20,502 bases of DNA from Phytoactinopolyspora endophytica (GTDB lineage Bacteria; Actinomycetota; Actinomycetes; Jiangellales; Jiangellaceae). The stretch is from NCBI RefSeq assembly GCF_004138495.1, contig NZ_ML142849.1:82139-102640 (forward strand), in the 5' to 3' direction. The notes beneath the pieces are model-generated. The model did not search any database, was not told where the DNA came from, and saw only the letters and a list, made by a program, of their open reading frames with translations. The translations under genes were made by a program, and so were the position numbers. Below are positions 1 to 7,871 of this stretch, piece by piece (within the stretch, counting starts at the first letter, position 1; the number at the start of each line of letters is the position of its first letter).

Positions 1-681
1 ATGCGAAAGCATCGATCCGTGGCCCGCTGTGCCGTCCACGGTCAGCCGCATCCAGGCGATCCCCTTCTGCGCCGTCTCGATCAAGTAGAGCCGCAGGTCG
101 TCCCGGACGGTGAGGCTGAACCCGCCGACTTCGCCGATTGCCTCTGTCACGCCGTCGAACAGCTCCGCGTGGTGGTCCACGGCCCAGTGCGCACCGAGCT
201 TGCCGCCGGCCTCCTCGTCGGCCAGGAACGCGAGTACGACGGGCCGGCCCGGGAGCCGTCCCGCGCGTACCCGGTCGCGGATCACCGACAGGACCATCGC
301 GTCCATGTCCTTCATATCGACCGCGCCCCGGCCCCATACACAGCCATCGGCGATCTCGCCGGAGAACGGATCATGCGTCCAGTCGGCGGCGTTGGCCGGG
401 ACCACATCCAGGTGTCCGTGGATCAGCAGCGCGTCGGTCCGGGACGGATCCGCTCCGTCGATCCGTGTCACCACCGAAGTCCTACCGGGCTCGGACTCGA
501 AGACCGTGGTGTCCAGCCCGATCTCGTCCAGCTGCTCCGCCACGTATTCCGCGGCGCTCCGTTCGCCCGGGCCGCTACCGTCGCCGAAGTTGCTGGTGTC
601 GATCCGGATCAGGTCACGGCAGAGATCGACGACCTCGGCATCGGGTCGAGCGTGCGTAGCGGCGGTGGTCGAAGGCGTCAT
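1..681 (-). CDS. M20-family metallopeptidase, N-terminal part (cut by window edge)
   Basis: The minus strand is open from an ATG at 681-679 to the window edge: 227 codons without a stop, so the C-terminal part is missing. The family consists of zinc-dependent amidohydrolases that cleave dipeptides or N-acyl amino acids (dipeptidase, ArgE/DapE, carboxypeptidase G2 types). Visible family motifs are HGHLDVVPA (residues 88-96, metal ligand H90 and D92), GRGAVDMK (metal ligand D122) and DEEAGG (catalytic E156, metal ligand E157). H221 in GTAGHGS begins the dimerisation/lid domain. No signal peptide is seen, so it is probably cytoplasmic. There is no good Shine-Dalgarno; a TAAGCT box ends 7 nt before the ATG, which suggests a leaderless transcript. 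The substrate cannot be read from this fragment. Family call is secure, specificity unknown. Confidence 0.93.
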   Translation of the reverse strand, partial: MTPSTTAATHARPDAEVVDLCRDLIRIDTSNFGDGSGPGERSAAEYVAEQLDEIGLDTTVFESEPGRTSVVTRIDGADPSRTDALLIHGHLDVVPANAADWTHDPFSGEIADGCVWGRGAVDMKDMDAMVLSVIRDRVRAGRLPGRPVVLAFLADEEAGGKLGAHWAVDHHAELFDGVTEAIGEVGGFSLTVRDDLRLYLIETAQKGIAWMRLTVDGTAGHGSMLSH

Positions 682-688
682 GGACAAT

Positions 689-694
689 AGCTTA
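689..694 (-). promoter_or_regulatory. Candidate -10 box for a leaderless M20 peptidase mRNA
   Basis: On the minus strand TAAGCT fits TANNNT and is followed by exactly 7 nt and then the ATG. This is the geometry of actinobacterial leaderless transcripts, where the start codon is the first transcribed base or close to it. No convincing -35 hexamer lies 17-18 nt upstream. Confidence 0.5.
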
Positions 695-831
695 GGACCA
701 TGTGGCTTCCTCGCTCTGGACGCCCGGCAGGATCGCTGTATTATCTATGCCACTACGCTATTTATGACGCTGTTTGTGACGTTACGTACCCAAAGCCGTG
801 ACCGACGCCGACGTAAGCCATTCGCTGAGAA

Positions 832-881
832 TTCTCAAGCCCACTCTAGACACTCGTTCTTAAGCCCACACTAGACACTTG
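832..881 (+). repeat. 25-bp tandem direct repeat, two copies, before the GntR gene
   Basis: Units at 832-856 and 857-881 match at 22 of 25 positions. Each contains AAGCCCAC, one variable base, then CTAGACACT. The CTAGAC core resembles half of the GTCTAGAC-type operators known for HutC/DasR-class GntR regulators. The array ends just upstream of the putative promoter of the GntR gene, so an autoregulatory operator is a reasonable inference. The rest of the 682-1005 gene-free stretch holds an AT-richer patch at about 731-790 and no gene that I can support. Confidence 0.75.
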
Positions 882-887
882 ACCTGC

Positions 888-916
888 TTGTTTAGCGAAT
901 CCCGTTCGGCTATGCT
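888..916 (+). promoter_or_regulatory. Candidate promoter of the small GntR gene
   Basis: TTGTTT (888-893) and TATGCT (911-916) are separated by 17 nt, a normal primary-sigma arrangement. It would give a 5' UTR of roughly 80 nt before the GTG at 1006. The 25-bp tandem repeat abuts it upstream. A TTGACC at 879-884 is a better -35 hexamer but lies 26 nt from the -10, too far to pair with it. Confidence 0.45.
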
Positions 917-1005
917 CGGCGCTATGCCGCGGCACGGACATTCACCATCTTCCAACTCCGGAATCGAAACTGAACACTAAGGAACTCGTAGAAGGAATTG
1001 AAACC

Positions 1006-1278
1006 GTGACAATTCAAGACTTCGATCCCGACGTCCGCGGATCCCAGTACGTGTACCAGAGGCTCGCCGACCACATCGAGGCGCGTGTGCGGGCTCGCCA
1101 GATCGAGTCCGGCTCCCGGCTACCTGCCGAGCGCGAGCTCGCCCATGAGTATCGCGTCTCGGTCGGCACCGCCCGCCGGGCCACGAAGGAGTTGCGCGAG
1201 CGCCGGCTCGTGATCACCGTCCCGGCGAAAGGCAACTTCGTGACCAGCTCGATCCCCGAGCCGCGCCAAGGGGAATGA
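1006..1278 (+). CDS. Small GntR-type winged-helix regulator, DNA-binding domain only
   Basis: This encodes 90 aa. The whole chain is a GntR winged helix: YQRLADHIEARVRARQI (helix 1), the signature GSRLPAERELAHEYRVSVGT (residues 37-56), a recognition helix ARRATKELRERRLV and the wing VPAKGNFVTS. Normal GntR regulators of 230-250 aa carry a C-terminal effector domain (FCD, UTRA or others); here only a few residues follow the wing. The start is GTG at 1006, with GAAGGA at 991-996 as ribosome-binding site. It may act as a constitutive repressor or respond through a partner protein. Upstream are a tandem repeat and a promoter, consistent with self-regulation. The downstream neighbour chdC is convergent, with a large hairpin between them. 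Targets beyond its own promoter cannot be inferred. Confidence 0.85.
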   Translation: MTIQDFDPDVRGSQYVYQRLADHIEARVRARQIESGSRLPAERELAHEYRVSVGTARRATKELRERRLVITVPAKGNFVTSSIPEPRQGE

Positions 1279-1324
1279 GGGCCGAGGCACGCCGTGGCGT
1301 CTCAGCCTGCCGTGTCCCTCTCGT

Positions 1325-1374
1325 GGGGCGGTTCGCATGTCACACACCTATGTGTTGATGCGGTGAACCGCCTC
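1325..1374. terminator. Long interrupted hairpin between convergent gntR-like and chdC genes
   Basis: GGCGGTTC (1327-1334) pairs with GAACCGCC (1365-1372), and G-U and G-C pairs can extend it outward. Inside, GCAT (1335-1338) pairs with ATGC (1358-1361), and ACACA (1342-1346) pairs with TGTGT (1351-1355) around a CCTA loop. GGT is bulged on the right arm, and a small GTC/TG internal loop lies lower down. There is no T-run on either side, so it would be a U-tract-less bidirectional terminator. It reaches into the chdC stop codon (1373-1375). Confidence 0.6.
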
Positions 1375-2077
1375 ACGGGAGCGCGGCGACCAGCTCTTCG
1401 ACGGGCACACGGCGGCCGGTGTAGAACGGCACCTCTTCACGCACATGCCGCCGCGTCGCCGACCCGCGCAGGTGCCGCATAAGGTCGACGATGCGATGCA
1501 GCTCGTCAGCTTCGAAGGCCAGCATCCATTCGTAGTCACCGAGCGCGAACGAGGAGACGGTGTTGGCTCGCACGTCCGGATAGTCCCGGGCCATCTGGCC
1601 GTGTTCGGCCAGCATCGCACGCCGCTCTTCGTCGGGCAGCAGATACCACTCGTAGGAGCGGACGAACGGATAAACGCACACGTACGCCCTCGCCTCCTCC
1701 TCGGCCAGGAACGCAGGCACGTGGCTCTTGTTGAACTCCGCCGGCCGGTGCAGCGCGGCCTGCGACCAGACCGGTTCCAGCTGTGCGCCCAGACCGGTCC
1801 GCCGCAGGCGGTGGTAAGCCGTCTGGAGTTCGTCCATCGAGGGTCCGTGCCACCAGATCATGAAGTCCGCGTCGGCGCGCAGCCCGCCGACGTCATACAT
1901 GCCCCTGACCACGACATCCTTGCCGGCCAGCTCGTCGAAGAGACTGGTGACTCCGGCCGTCATCGGGGCGCGGTCGGCGTCACCCAGCGGCCCCCGCATC
2001 CGGAACACCGACCACATGGTGTATCGGATGACATTGTTCAGATCACGGGCCTTGGGACGGGAAGACTGCTCGCTCAT
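1373..2077 (-). CDS. chdC: Coproheme decarboxylase (HemQ), last step of coproporphyrin-dependent haem synthesis
   Basis: The product (234 aa) performs H2O2-dependent oxidative decarboxylation of two propionates of coproheme III to give haem b in the cytoplasm. The sequence has the chlorite-dismutase-fold landmarks: [13 protein letters not shown] with the radical-forming Tyr at 136, and [10 protein letters not shown] with the proximal haem ligand His159. SHVPAF carries His119, the distal His typical of actinobacterial ChdC. These positions are one residue off those I recall for the Corynebacterium diphtheriae enzyme (118/135/158). The start ATG (2077-2075) overlaps the cgoX stop as ATGA, so the two are translationally coupled. 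Longer in-frame reading upstream lies inside cgoX and is not used. Together with hemE and cgoX it shows that this organism uses the Gram-positive coproporphyrin route. Confidence 0.96.
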   Translation of the reverse strand: MSEQSSRPKARDLNNVIRYTMWSVFRMRGPLGDADRAPMTAGVTSLFDELAGKDVVVRGMYDVGGLRADADFMIWWHGPSMDELQTAYHRLRRTGLGAQLEPVWSQAALHRPAEFNKSHVPAFLAEEEARAYVCVYPFVRSYEWYLLPDEERRAMLAEHGQMARDYPDVRANTVSSFALGDYEWMLAFEADELHRIVDLMRHLRGSATRRHVREEVPFYTGRRVPVEELVAALP

Positions 2078-3555
2078 GGCTCGATCCTGGCATGCCCACC
2101 GGCCGGGTCCGCAGGCGCCTGTGCCGTGGTGATCCGGACTGCGGCCTGCCGGGCTGCCGCGACGCATGCAGCGATGCCGACGCCGTCGTAGATCGCCCCG
2201 CACACTGCCAGACCGGGTAGCCGCGAGACGGCGTCCCGGACGCGTGCCATGCGGCCGAGGTGCCCGACTGCGAACTGCGGCAGACCTCCGCCCCATCGGG
2301 TGACCCTCGCGTCGATCGGCCGGCCCGTCATGCCGACCGCCGTGCCCAGGTCGCCCAGGACAGCGTCTACGAGCTCGTCGTCGGACCGTTGCAGCTGCTC
2401 GGCGTCCCGGTGCCTGCCGATGGAGGCTCTCAGCAGCACAAGATCACCGGCGCTTTCTCCCAGCCACGGCCATTTCACCGACGAGTACGTCACGGCCTTG
2501 ATCGTCCGGCCGTCAATCGGCGGCACGAGGAAACCCGACGACGACGCCGGCTCCGGGAAAGACTCCGCGGGCATGGCAAGCGTCACGACGGCCATGCTCG
2601 CTGTCTCGATCGCAGCGAGCTCCATCGCCGCCGCATCACAGACGTCACCCAGCAGCCGTGCCGCCGACGACGACGGTACCGCCAGGATCACCGCATCCGC
2701 CTCGATGACCTCGGGCGCCGGAACGGGACCGGTGACCAGCCGCCAGATTCCCCCGGAACGCTCCAGCTCGCGCACGACGACGCCGGTCCGGATCTTGGCG
2801 CCTGAGGCCTGTGCCACCGCGGCCGGTAGCCGCCCGATGCCCCCGGCGAGACCGGCGAACGCCGGAGCGGACGGTCCGGTCGGCGCTTGCTGAAGCGAGC
2901 GCACAGCGGCCGTCAACGTCGGGTGCTCACGCGCCGCGGAACCCAGCGCGGGCACGGTCGCGTCCAGGGACAACTCGTCGGCGTGACCGGCGTACACGCC
3001 GCCCAGCAGCGGCTCCACCAGCCGGTCCACGACGGCGCGTCCGAGCCGGCCGGCCACCAGGTGGCCGATCGAGACATCGTCGTGCAGCGGCATCGGCGTC
3101 GAGCCGTCCGCACCGCTCCGATCGCGATCAGCGGCCGCGCGCACCTCGTCCTCGGCGAGTAGACCCGCCAGCGACGACGGGTCGGAGGGCACCCCCATGA
3201 CCGTCCCCGTAGGCATCGGATGGATGGCGTCCCTGCTCCACACTCCCGCGCTGACCGGCGCCGGATGCACGATGTCTTCGCCGAGCCCGACGGCGCGGGC
3301 CAGCTCCACCGCCTCCGGACGCCTCGCCAGCAAGGACTCGGCCCCTTCATCGACCGGCAGGCCGGCGACTTCGGACACGCGAAGGTGCCCGCCGACCTCG
3401 TCCCGTTGTTCGAACACCGTGATCTCGGCGTCGTCGCCCAGCGCGTCCCGCAGGAACCAGGCCGCGGCCAGGCCGCTGATACCTCCACCGACCACCGCGA
3501 TGTGCGGGCGGCCCGGCCCCGCCGTACGGCCCGACCAGACGGACTCGGCCGCCAT
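2074..3555 (-). CDS. cgoX: Coproporphyrinogen III oxidase, FAD-dependent (HemY/HemG type)
   Basis: The product (493 aa) oxidises coproporphyrinogen III to coproporphyrin III, removing six electrons with O2 as acceptor. The N-terminus has the FAD Rossmann motif [13 protein letters not shown] (GxGxxG at residues 23-28) and the acidic end of strand 2 at Glu49 ([11 protein letters not shown]). The C-terminal FAD-contacting segment [20 protein letters not shown] is also typical. I chose ATG at 3555 because GGAGG sits 5 nt before it. A GTG 27 nt upstream (3582-3580) is in frame and would add 9 residues, but its nearest purine-rich run lies too close. The gene overlaps chdC by 4 bp. Unlike the layout I remember from mycobacteria, hemE is not adjacent: a lipoprotein gene on the opposite strand separates them. 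No transmembrane segment is seen, fitting the soluble Gram-positive form. Confidence 0.94.
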   Translation of the reverse strand: MAAESVWSGRTAGPGRPHIAVVGGGISGLAAAWFLRDALGDDAEITVFEQRDEVGGHLRVSEVAGLPVDEGAESLLARRPEAVELARAVGLGEDIVHPAPVSAGVWSRDAIHPMPTGTVMGVPSDPSSLAGLLAEDEVRAAADRDRSGADGSTPMPLHDDVSIGHLVAGRLGRAVVDRLVEPLLGGVYAGHADELSLDATVPALGSAAREHPTLTAAVRSLQQAPTGPSAPAFAGLAGGIGRLPAAVAQASGAKIRTGVVVRELERSGGIWRLVTGPVPAPEVIEADAVILAVPSSSAARLLGDVCDAAAMELAAIETASMAVVTLAMPAESFPEPASSSGFLVPPIDGRTIKAVTYSSVKWPWLGESAGDLVLLRASIGRHRDAEQLQRSDDELVDAVLGDLGTAVGMTGRPIDARVTRWGGGLPQFAVGHLGRMARVRDAVSRLPGLAVCGAIYDGVGIAACVAAARQAAVRITTAQAPADPAGGHARIEP

Positions 3556-3638
3556 CGGTTCCTCCGAAACCACGATCGTCACCAGCTTTCCACTGTCTTG
3601 TGGCTTAAGTGTGACCGCCGGAGCGCAACCGTTCCTGT

Positions 3639-3676
3639 CCGGGCCCGCGTCCGATCATCGAACGGATCGGGCCCGG
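3639..3676. other. Perfect 9-bp inverted repeat with inner stem between cgoX and the lipoprotein gene
   Basis: CCGGGCCCG (3639-3647) pairs with CGGGCCCGG (3668-3676). Inside, TCCG (3650-3653) pairs with CGGA (3663-3666) around a 9-nt loop. It lies 62 nt before the lipoprotein ATG and 83 nt before the divergent cgoX start. It could be a 5' UTR stem of the lipoprotein mRNA or a protein-binding palindrome shared by the divergent promoters. No clear -10 box was found on either side. Confidence 0.5.
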
Positions 3677-3738
3677 TTCGCAGGACAGCACGCGCACGGC
3701 GACAACGTCACCACCGTGCCGACCATGGAAGGACAGCC

Positions 3739-4689
3739 ATGAAACGACGGACTGTAGTAGCTTACGCGGCCGTGGCAACGCTCCTCACGCTCACGGCTTG
3801 CGGAGGTTCGGACAACGACAGCGGCGAAAGCGCAGCCGCAGACGCCCCCGCACAGAACCGTGCCGAGGAGGACTCCGGCGGCGAAGAGTCCCGCGACGAG
3901 GCGTCCGGCGAAGCCGGTGACTCAGACGAGTCGGCGGACTCCTCGGGGGGCGTGATCACCCAGATCCAGGACGAGGCGCTGAACCGGAACATCATCTACA
4001 CCATCGACTTACAGATCGGCGTCGCCGACGCCGCGCAGGCATCCGGTGAGGCCGCGTCTCTCGCCCGCACCGCCGGCGGCTTCGTCGCGCGGGAGAACAC
4101 CACCGAGCGCACGTCCACGCTCACCTTGCGTATCCCCACCGACGAGTACGCCGACGCGGTCGAGGACCTGCAGGAGCTCGGCGAGGTCGTCCACCGTGAC
4201 ACCGAGACGGAGGATGTCACCCAGGACGTCGTCGACACCGAGTCACGGATCAGCTCGCAGCGGCAGAGCATCGCACGCATCCGGGAACTGCTCGGCGAAG
4301 CGACTGACCTCAGCGATGTCATCGACATCGAATCCGAGCTGGCCCGCCGGGAGGCGGACCTGGACGCGCTGCTGAGCCGCCAGGAACGGCTGTCGGATCT
4401 GACGTCGCTGGCGACGGTCAACGTCACGTTCTCCGAGAATGACGACGAAGAGGAAGAGGAGGACGAAGAAGCGTTCGGCTTCATTCGCGGCTTAAGTGGG
4501 GGCTGGGATGCATTCACCACCACGCTGTCGGTAGGCGCAGGCGTGATAGCCGCGACGCTGCCCTTCCTCGTTCTGCTCGCCCTCATCGCAGTGCCCACGT
4601 GGATCTGGTTCCGGCGCCGTCGCCCGCAATCGCCGGCCGCTCGCACGGCTACGCCCACGGGTACGCCCGACGTCCCCCCGTCGGCATAA
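3739..4689 (+). CDS. DUF4349 lipoprotein with C-terminal membrane anchor
   Basis: The product has 316 aa. It starts with a lipoprotein signal peptide MKRRTVVAYAAVATLLTLTA and a lipobox LTAC with the lipid-modified Cys at 21. A low-complexity acidic Ser/Gly/Glu/Asp linker follows (about 22-72). The DUF4349 region spans about 80-292: a beta-rich part with TLTLRIPTDEY, a predicted coiled coil (about 160-222), an acidic run (235-244) just before the membrane, and one hydrophobic segment (264-291) followed by RRRR. That gives an extracytoplasmic domain tethered at both ends with a short cytoplasmic tail. Function of the family is unknown. The start ATG has GGAAGGA 5 nt upstream. It lies between hemE and cgoX on the opposite strand. 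My recollection is that DUF4349 genes also sit beside cgoX in Streptomyces, which would hint at a real link with haem synthesis. Confidence 0.9.
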   Translation: MKRRTVVAYAAVATLLTLTACGGSDNDSGESAAADAPAQNRAEEDSGGEESRDEASGEAGDSDESADSSGGVITQIQDEALNRNIIYTIDLQIGVADAAQASGEAASLARTAGGFVARENTTERTSTLTLRIPTDEYADAVEDLQELGEVVHRDTETEDVTQDVVDTESRISSQRQSIARIRELLGEATDLSDVIDIESELARREADLDALLSRQERLSDLTSLATVNVTFSENDDEEEEEDEEAFGFIRGLSGGWDAFTTTLSVGAGVIAATLPFLVLLALIAVPTWIWFRRRRPQSPAARTATPTGTPDVPPSA

Positions 4690-4734
4690 TTCGCGCGCAT
4701 GGAGTCGATCGCAGGCCCGCCCTGCACAGAAGGA

Positions 4735-4850
4735 GGCGGGGATGGAGAAATTCTGCGATCGATCTTCGGACGGCGGCAGATCAACGCAACCAGCTGGCTC
4801 AAGCCCCCCGCCGGCCGCGTGAGAGTGAGCAGAAATTCTCCCTCCCCACC
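4735..4850 (+). repeat. Dispersed long-hairpin element, copy A
   Basis: Arms 4735-4756 and 4829-4850 pair at 19 of 22 positions and enclose a 72-nt loop. The loop contains a second stem, CGGCGG (4771-4776) with CCGCCG (4808-4813). A closely related element lies at 10294-10408 in the same orientation. Shared blocks are TTCTGCGA, CGATCTTC, CGGCGGCAGA, CAACGCAACCA, CCGCCGGCCGCGTGAGAG and GAGCAGAAAT. It fills most of the 212-bp gap between the convergent lipoprotein gene and hemE, so a termination role is possible. A small non-autonomous mobile element or a structured RNA are alternatives. Confidence 0.8.
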
Positions 4851-4901
4851 GGCCTTTCAGCTTGGGGCGCTCTGGATGCGCTGGGAGGACGCGCCCGGCG
4901 T

Positions 4902-5915
4902 TCAGGAGGCGACGCGTTGAACGCGCTCGACGACGCGGGCCAGGACGTCCGGATCGGTGGAGGGCAGCACGCCGTGACCGAGGTTGAATACGTGCCCCGG
5001 GGCGGCGCGCCCTTCCCCCACGATCCGGTCCACGTCCGCCTCGATGACGGTCCAGTCCGCAAGCAGCAGCGCCGGATCGAGGTTGCCCTGCAGCGACGCC
5101 CCCGGCACCCGGCGTGCCGCCTCGTCGAGCGGGAGCCGCCAGTCGACCCCGACGACCTCTGCGCCGGCCTCGGCTATCAAAGGCAGGAACTCCGATGTCC
5201 CCACCCCGAAGTGGATCCGTGGCACATCGGTGACCTCGGCCAGCACGGCAGCACTGTGCGGCAGGACGTAGCGTTCATACTCGGACCTGGACAGCGCTCC
5301 GGCCCACGAGTCGAACAGCTGGACCACATCGGCCCCGGCGTCGATCTGGACCCGCAGGAACGTGGCGGTGATCTGGGCGACGCGGGCGAGCAGCTCGTTC
5401 CAGGTGTCGGGCTCACTGTGCATCAGCGCCTTGGTCCGCTCATAGTGCCGTGAAGGCCCGCCTTCCACGAGGTAGGACGCGAGCGTGAACGGCGCTCCGG
5501 CGAAGCCGATCAGCGGCGTGCCCCCGAGTTCACCGACCAGTCCCTGCACCGACTCGGTCACGAAGGCGACGTCGTCCGGTGTGAGCGGAGGCAACCGGTC
5601 CAGGTCGGACCGGCCACGCACCGGCTCCGCGACGACAGGTCCCACCCCGGGCTTGATCTCGACGTCCACGCCCGCGGCACGCAGCGGGACGACGATGTCG
5701 GAGAAGAAGATGGCCGCGTCGACGCCGTAGCGGCGCACCGGTTGCATCGTGATCTCTACCACCATGTCCGGCCGGCGGCACGACTCGAGCATCGGCACGC
5801 CTTCTCGGACCTTCCGGTACTCGGGCAGCGACCTGCCTGCTTGACGCATGAACCACACGGGTGGACGCTCAGTTCGCTCCCCGCGGCACGCGCGGACCAG
5901 AAGGCTATCGTTCAC
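4902..5915 (-). CDS. hemE: Uroporphyrinogen decarboxylase
   Basis: The product (337 aa, full family length) converts uroporphyrinogen III to coproporphyrinogen III by four decarboxylations, without a cofactor, in the cytoplasm. Both family signatures are present: [19 protein letters not shown] near residue 19 (Ser where many family members have Tyr) and [17 protein letters not shown] in mid-chain. The catalytic Asp is D73 in FFSDIVVPL, and H314 lies in NLGHGVLP. The start is GTG at 5915-5913: an in-frame TGA lies two codons upstream, so nothing longer is possible. No convincing Shine-Dalgarno or -10 box was found, and the 67-bp gap to the divergent DUF3000 gene must hold both promoters. It feeds substrate to CgoX, whose gene is 1.3 kb away on the same strand. 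Confidence 0.96.
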   Translation of the reverse strand: MNDSLLVRACRGERTERPPVWFMRQAGRSLPEYRKVREGVPMLESCRRPDMVVEITMQPVRRYGVDAAIFFSDIVVPLRAAGVDVEIKPGVGPVVAEPVRGRSDLDRLPPLTPDDVAFVTESVQGLVGELGGTPLIGFAGAPFTLASYLVEGGPSRHYERTKALMHSEPDTWNELLARVAQITATFLRVQIDAGADVVQLFDSWAGALSRSEYERYVLPHSAAVLAEVTDVPRIHFGVGTSEFLPLIAEAGAEVVGVDWRLPLDEAARRVPGASLQGNLDPALLLADWTVIEADVDRIVGEGRAAPGHVFNLGHGVLPSTDPDVLARVVERVQRVAS

Positions 5916-5946
5916 ATCTCAATCGTGGCATGCCGGGCGCGCCTCG

Positions 5947-5975
5947 CTGACAGCGGGCGCATTCGGGCCTAACCT
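5947..5975 (+). promoter_or_regulatory. Promoter giving a leaderless DUF3000 / RNase D mRNA
   Basis: CTGACA (5947-5952), a 17-nt spacer and TAACCT (5970-5975) form a good primary-sigma promoter. The -10 box ends 7 nt before the GTG at 5983, so transcription should begin at or next to the start codon. No Shine-Dalgarno is present, in agreement. Confidence 0.7.
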
Positions 5976-5982
5976 GCGATAT

Positions 5983-6633
5983 GTGGCGAGCAGCAGTGAG
6001 CGGCTCCAACCGGAGACACCGGCCGCCTTCCTCAGGGCGGTCGAGACGTTGCGCTCTGCCCAGTTCCGCGCCGAGGTGCAGCTGGAAGAGCCCCCCGCGC
6101 CGAAACGGCTGGCGACGTACACGTTCGCGCTCAGCGCGGATGTCATCGTCGACGACGAGCACGACCCAGACCCCGATCCAGTAGCCACAGGACGGCTCGT
6201 CCTCCTCCACGAGCCCGATGGCCACGAGGCATGGCACGGAGACTTCCGGCTGGTGACCTACATCCGGGCCAGTCTCGAACCGGAGATGGGCGCGGACCCC
6301 CTGTTGCTCGCGGTCGCCTGGACGTGGCTGACCGATGCTCTCGAGGCTCGCTCCGCGCCCTACACCGCTGCCAGCGGAACCGTGACCCGGGTCAACTCCG
6401 AGGGGTTCGGCGGCATGGCCGACGAGCCGCCGACCTGCGAGGTCGAGATCCGTGCGTCGTGGACTCCGCAGGTCTCCGAGACCAGCTCGGGGCGCGCCGT
6501 CGTCCAGGAGCCCGATCTCGAACCGCACGCCCTCGCCTGGGGAGACGGCCTCACTATGGCAGCCGGTCTGCTGCCTCTGCCCGCGGGTGTTGTGGCCATG
6601 CCGGCACTACGACCGAAGCAACGGCGCCGGTGA
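5983..6633 (+). CDS. DUF3000 family protein
   Basis: The product has 216 aa, with no signal peptide and no membrane span. It matches the actinobacterial family of unknown function that sits beside the RNase D/HRDC gene (Rv2680-like, from memory). Recognisable stretches are TPAAFLRAVETLRSA near the N-terminus, the central segment EPEMGADPLLLAVAWTWL, SAPYTAASGTVTRVNSEGFG and EVEIRASWTP. The start is taken as GTG at 5983 because a promoter with its -10 box 7 nt upstream predicts a leaderless mRNA. The open frame extends further upstream, but that part overlaps the hemE start region and is unlikely to be translated. The stop overlaps the next gene (GTGA), so the two form an operon. Function unknown. 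Confidence 0.85.
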   Translation: MASSSERLQPETPAAFLRAVETLRSAQFRAEVQLEEPPAPKRLATYTFALSADVIVDDEHDPDPDPVATGRLVLLHEPDGHEAWHGDFRLVTYIRASLEPEMGADPLLLAVAWTWLTDALEARSAPYTAASGTVTRVNSEGFGGMADEPPTCEVEIRASWTPQVSETSSGRAVVQEPDLEPHALAWGDGLTMAAGLLPLPAGVVAMPALRPKQRRR

Positions 6634-7835
6634 CCGAAGAGACCCCCGTCCTTCTCACTGAGCCACGGGACGGGCTGCCAGACGTCATCGAGGACGACGA
6701 TGCGCTACAGACCGCGCTGGAGGCGGTCGCCGCCGGTCATGGCCCGGTCGCGATCGACGCGGAACGAGCCTCGGGCTACCGCTACGGCCACCGGGCTTAC
6801 CTGGTGCAGTTGCGACGAGCCGGGGCGGGCACGTTCCTGATCGATCCACTGGGTGTGCCGGACCTCACCGCCCTGGGTGAGGCGATCGGCGATGCCGAAT
6901 GGGTGCTGCACGCCGCCAGCCAGGACCTCCCGTGCCTCAGCGACATCGGTATGTGGCCGGCGGCGCTCTTCGACACCGAGCTGGCTGGACGTCTGCTCGG
7001 CCTGCCGCGCGTCGGGCTGGGACCATTGGTCGAGAGTGTCCTCGGGTTCCACCTGGAGAAGGGACACTCGGCGGCGGACTGGTCGACCCGGCCGTTACCC
7101 GAGGCGTGGTTGCGATACGCGGCACTCGATGTCGAGCTGCTGATCGAGCTGAGGGACGCGCTCGAGGCGCAGCTGCGCGACAGCGGCAAGCTGGAGTGGG
7201 CTCAGGAGGATTTCGCCGCGATCGTGGCCGCGCCGCCGCCCGAACCCCGCGCCGACCCGTGGCGTCGCACGTCGGGCGTGCACCGGGTACGGGACCGCCG
7301 CGGTCTCGCTGTGGTTCGCCAGCTCTGGCTCGAGCGGGACGACCTCGCCCGGATCCGAGACATCTCCCCCGGCCGGATACTTCCCGACGCGGCCATCGTC
7401 GATGCGGCGCTGTCCCAGCCGGCCACCGCGGCCGACCTGGCCAAGCTGCCGGTCTTCAAGGGGCGTGCCCAGCGGCGTGAGCTCAACAGGTGGTTCGGCG
7501 CGATCGCTGCCGCGCGGGCGCTCGAGAAGGAGGACCTGCCGCCCCAGACAGCCCGCTACGACGGACCGCCGCCCGCGCGCAGCTGGGCCTCACGGGAACC
7601 GGAGGCCGCCGCGCGCCTCGCCGCGGCTCGGAACGCGCTGAGCGAGATCGCCGAACAGCACAGTCTGCCCGTCGAGAACCTGCTCACGCCCGATACCCTC
7701 CGCCGGGTGGTCTGGAACCCGCCGGAGCCGCCCACAGTGGAGACCGTCGCCGCGGCCTTCCGGGAGCGAGGAGCACGCGAGTGGCAGATCAGGCTGACCG
7801 CCCGGGCTGTCGCGGAAGCCCTGACCGCACCCTGA
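6630..7835 (+). CDS. Ribonuclease D-like 3'-5' exonuclease with HRDC domain
   Basis: The product (401 aa) has an N-terminal DEDDy exonuclease domain (about 20-195) with the metal ligands visible: AIDAERASGY (D43, E45), HAASQDLPCL (D99) and YAALDVELL (Y163, D167). An HRDC domain follows (about 220-295, RDRRGLAVVRQLWLERDDLA), then a C-terminal extension typical of the actinobacterial proteins, possibly a second HRDC-like unit. Family members trim the 3' ends of stable RNAs. The GTG start overlaps the DUF3000 stop, so it is translationally coupled and shares that promoter. Downstream it meets the convergent FAD-oxidase gene with only 36 bp between stops. All catalytic residues are intact, so it should be active. 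The RNA substrate cannot be deduced. Confidence 0.93.
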   Translation: MTEETPVLLTEPRDGLPDVIEDDDALQTALEAVAAGHGPVAIDAERASGYRYGHRAYLVQLRRAGAGTFLIDPLGVPDLTALGEAIGDAEWVLHAASQDLPCLSDIGMWPAALFDTELAGRLLGLPRVGLGPLVESVLGFHLEKGHSAADWSTRPLPEAWLRYAALDVELLIELRDALEAQLRDSGKLEWAQEDFAAIVAAPPPEPRADPWRRTSGVHRVRDRRGLAVVRQLWLERDDLARIRDISPGRILPDAAIVDAALSQPATAADLAKLPVFKGRAQRRELNRWFGAIAAARALEKEDLPPQTARYDGPPPARSWASREPEAAARLAAARNALSEIAEQHSLPVENLLTPDTLRRVVWNPPEPPTVETVAAAFRERGAREWQIRLTARAVAEALTAP

Positions 7836-7867
7836 TCTCCAGCAGCGCGGTTCTCCAGCAGCGTGGC
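7836..7867. repeat. 16-bp tandem repeat between convergent stop codons
   Basis: TCTCCAGCAGCGCGGT (7836-7851) is followed directly by TCTCCAGCAGCGTGGC (7852-7867), matching at 14 of 16 positions. The pair fills almost the whole 36-bp gap between the RNase D and FAD-oxidase stops. It probably arose by slippage; no hairpin or T-run is evident here. Confidence 0.6.
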
Positions 7868-7871
7868 GCGA

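Noticed and set aside
1..874. Long plus-strand open frames opposite the M20 peptidase
   Set aside because: They are arginine- and proline-rich mirror translations of a clear minus-strand enzyme with intact M20 motifs.
1445..2191. 248-codon plus-strand frame over chdC
   Set aside because: No recognisable domain; the opposite strand encodes ChdC with all expected active-site residues and a coupled start.
2078..2296. N-terminal extension of chdC by 73 codons
   Set aside because: It lies within cgoX in another frame, is arginine-rich, and the ATG overlapping the cgoX stop gives the family's normal N-terminus.
4599..5453. 284-codon plus-strand frame across the hairpin element and hemE
   Set aside because: It runs over a structured repeat and antisense to hemE and has no family resemblance. 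The similar peptide it shares with a frame near 10350 only reflects the DNA repeat.
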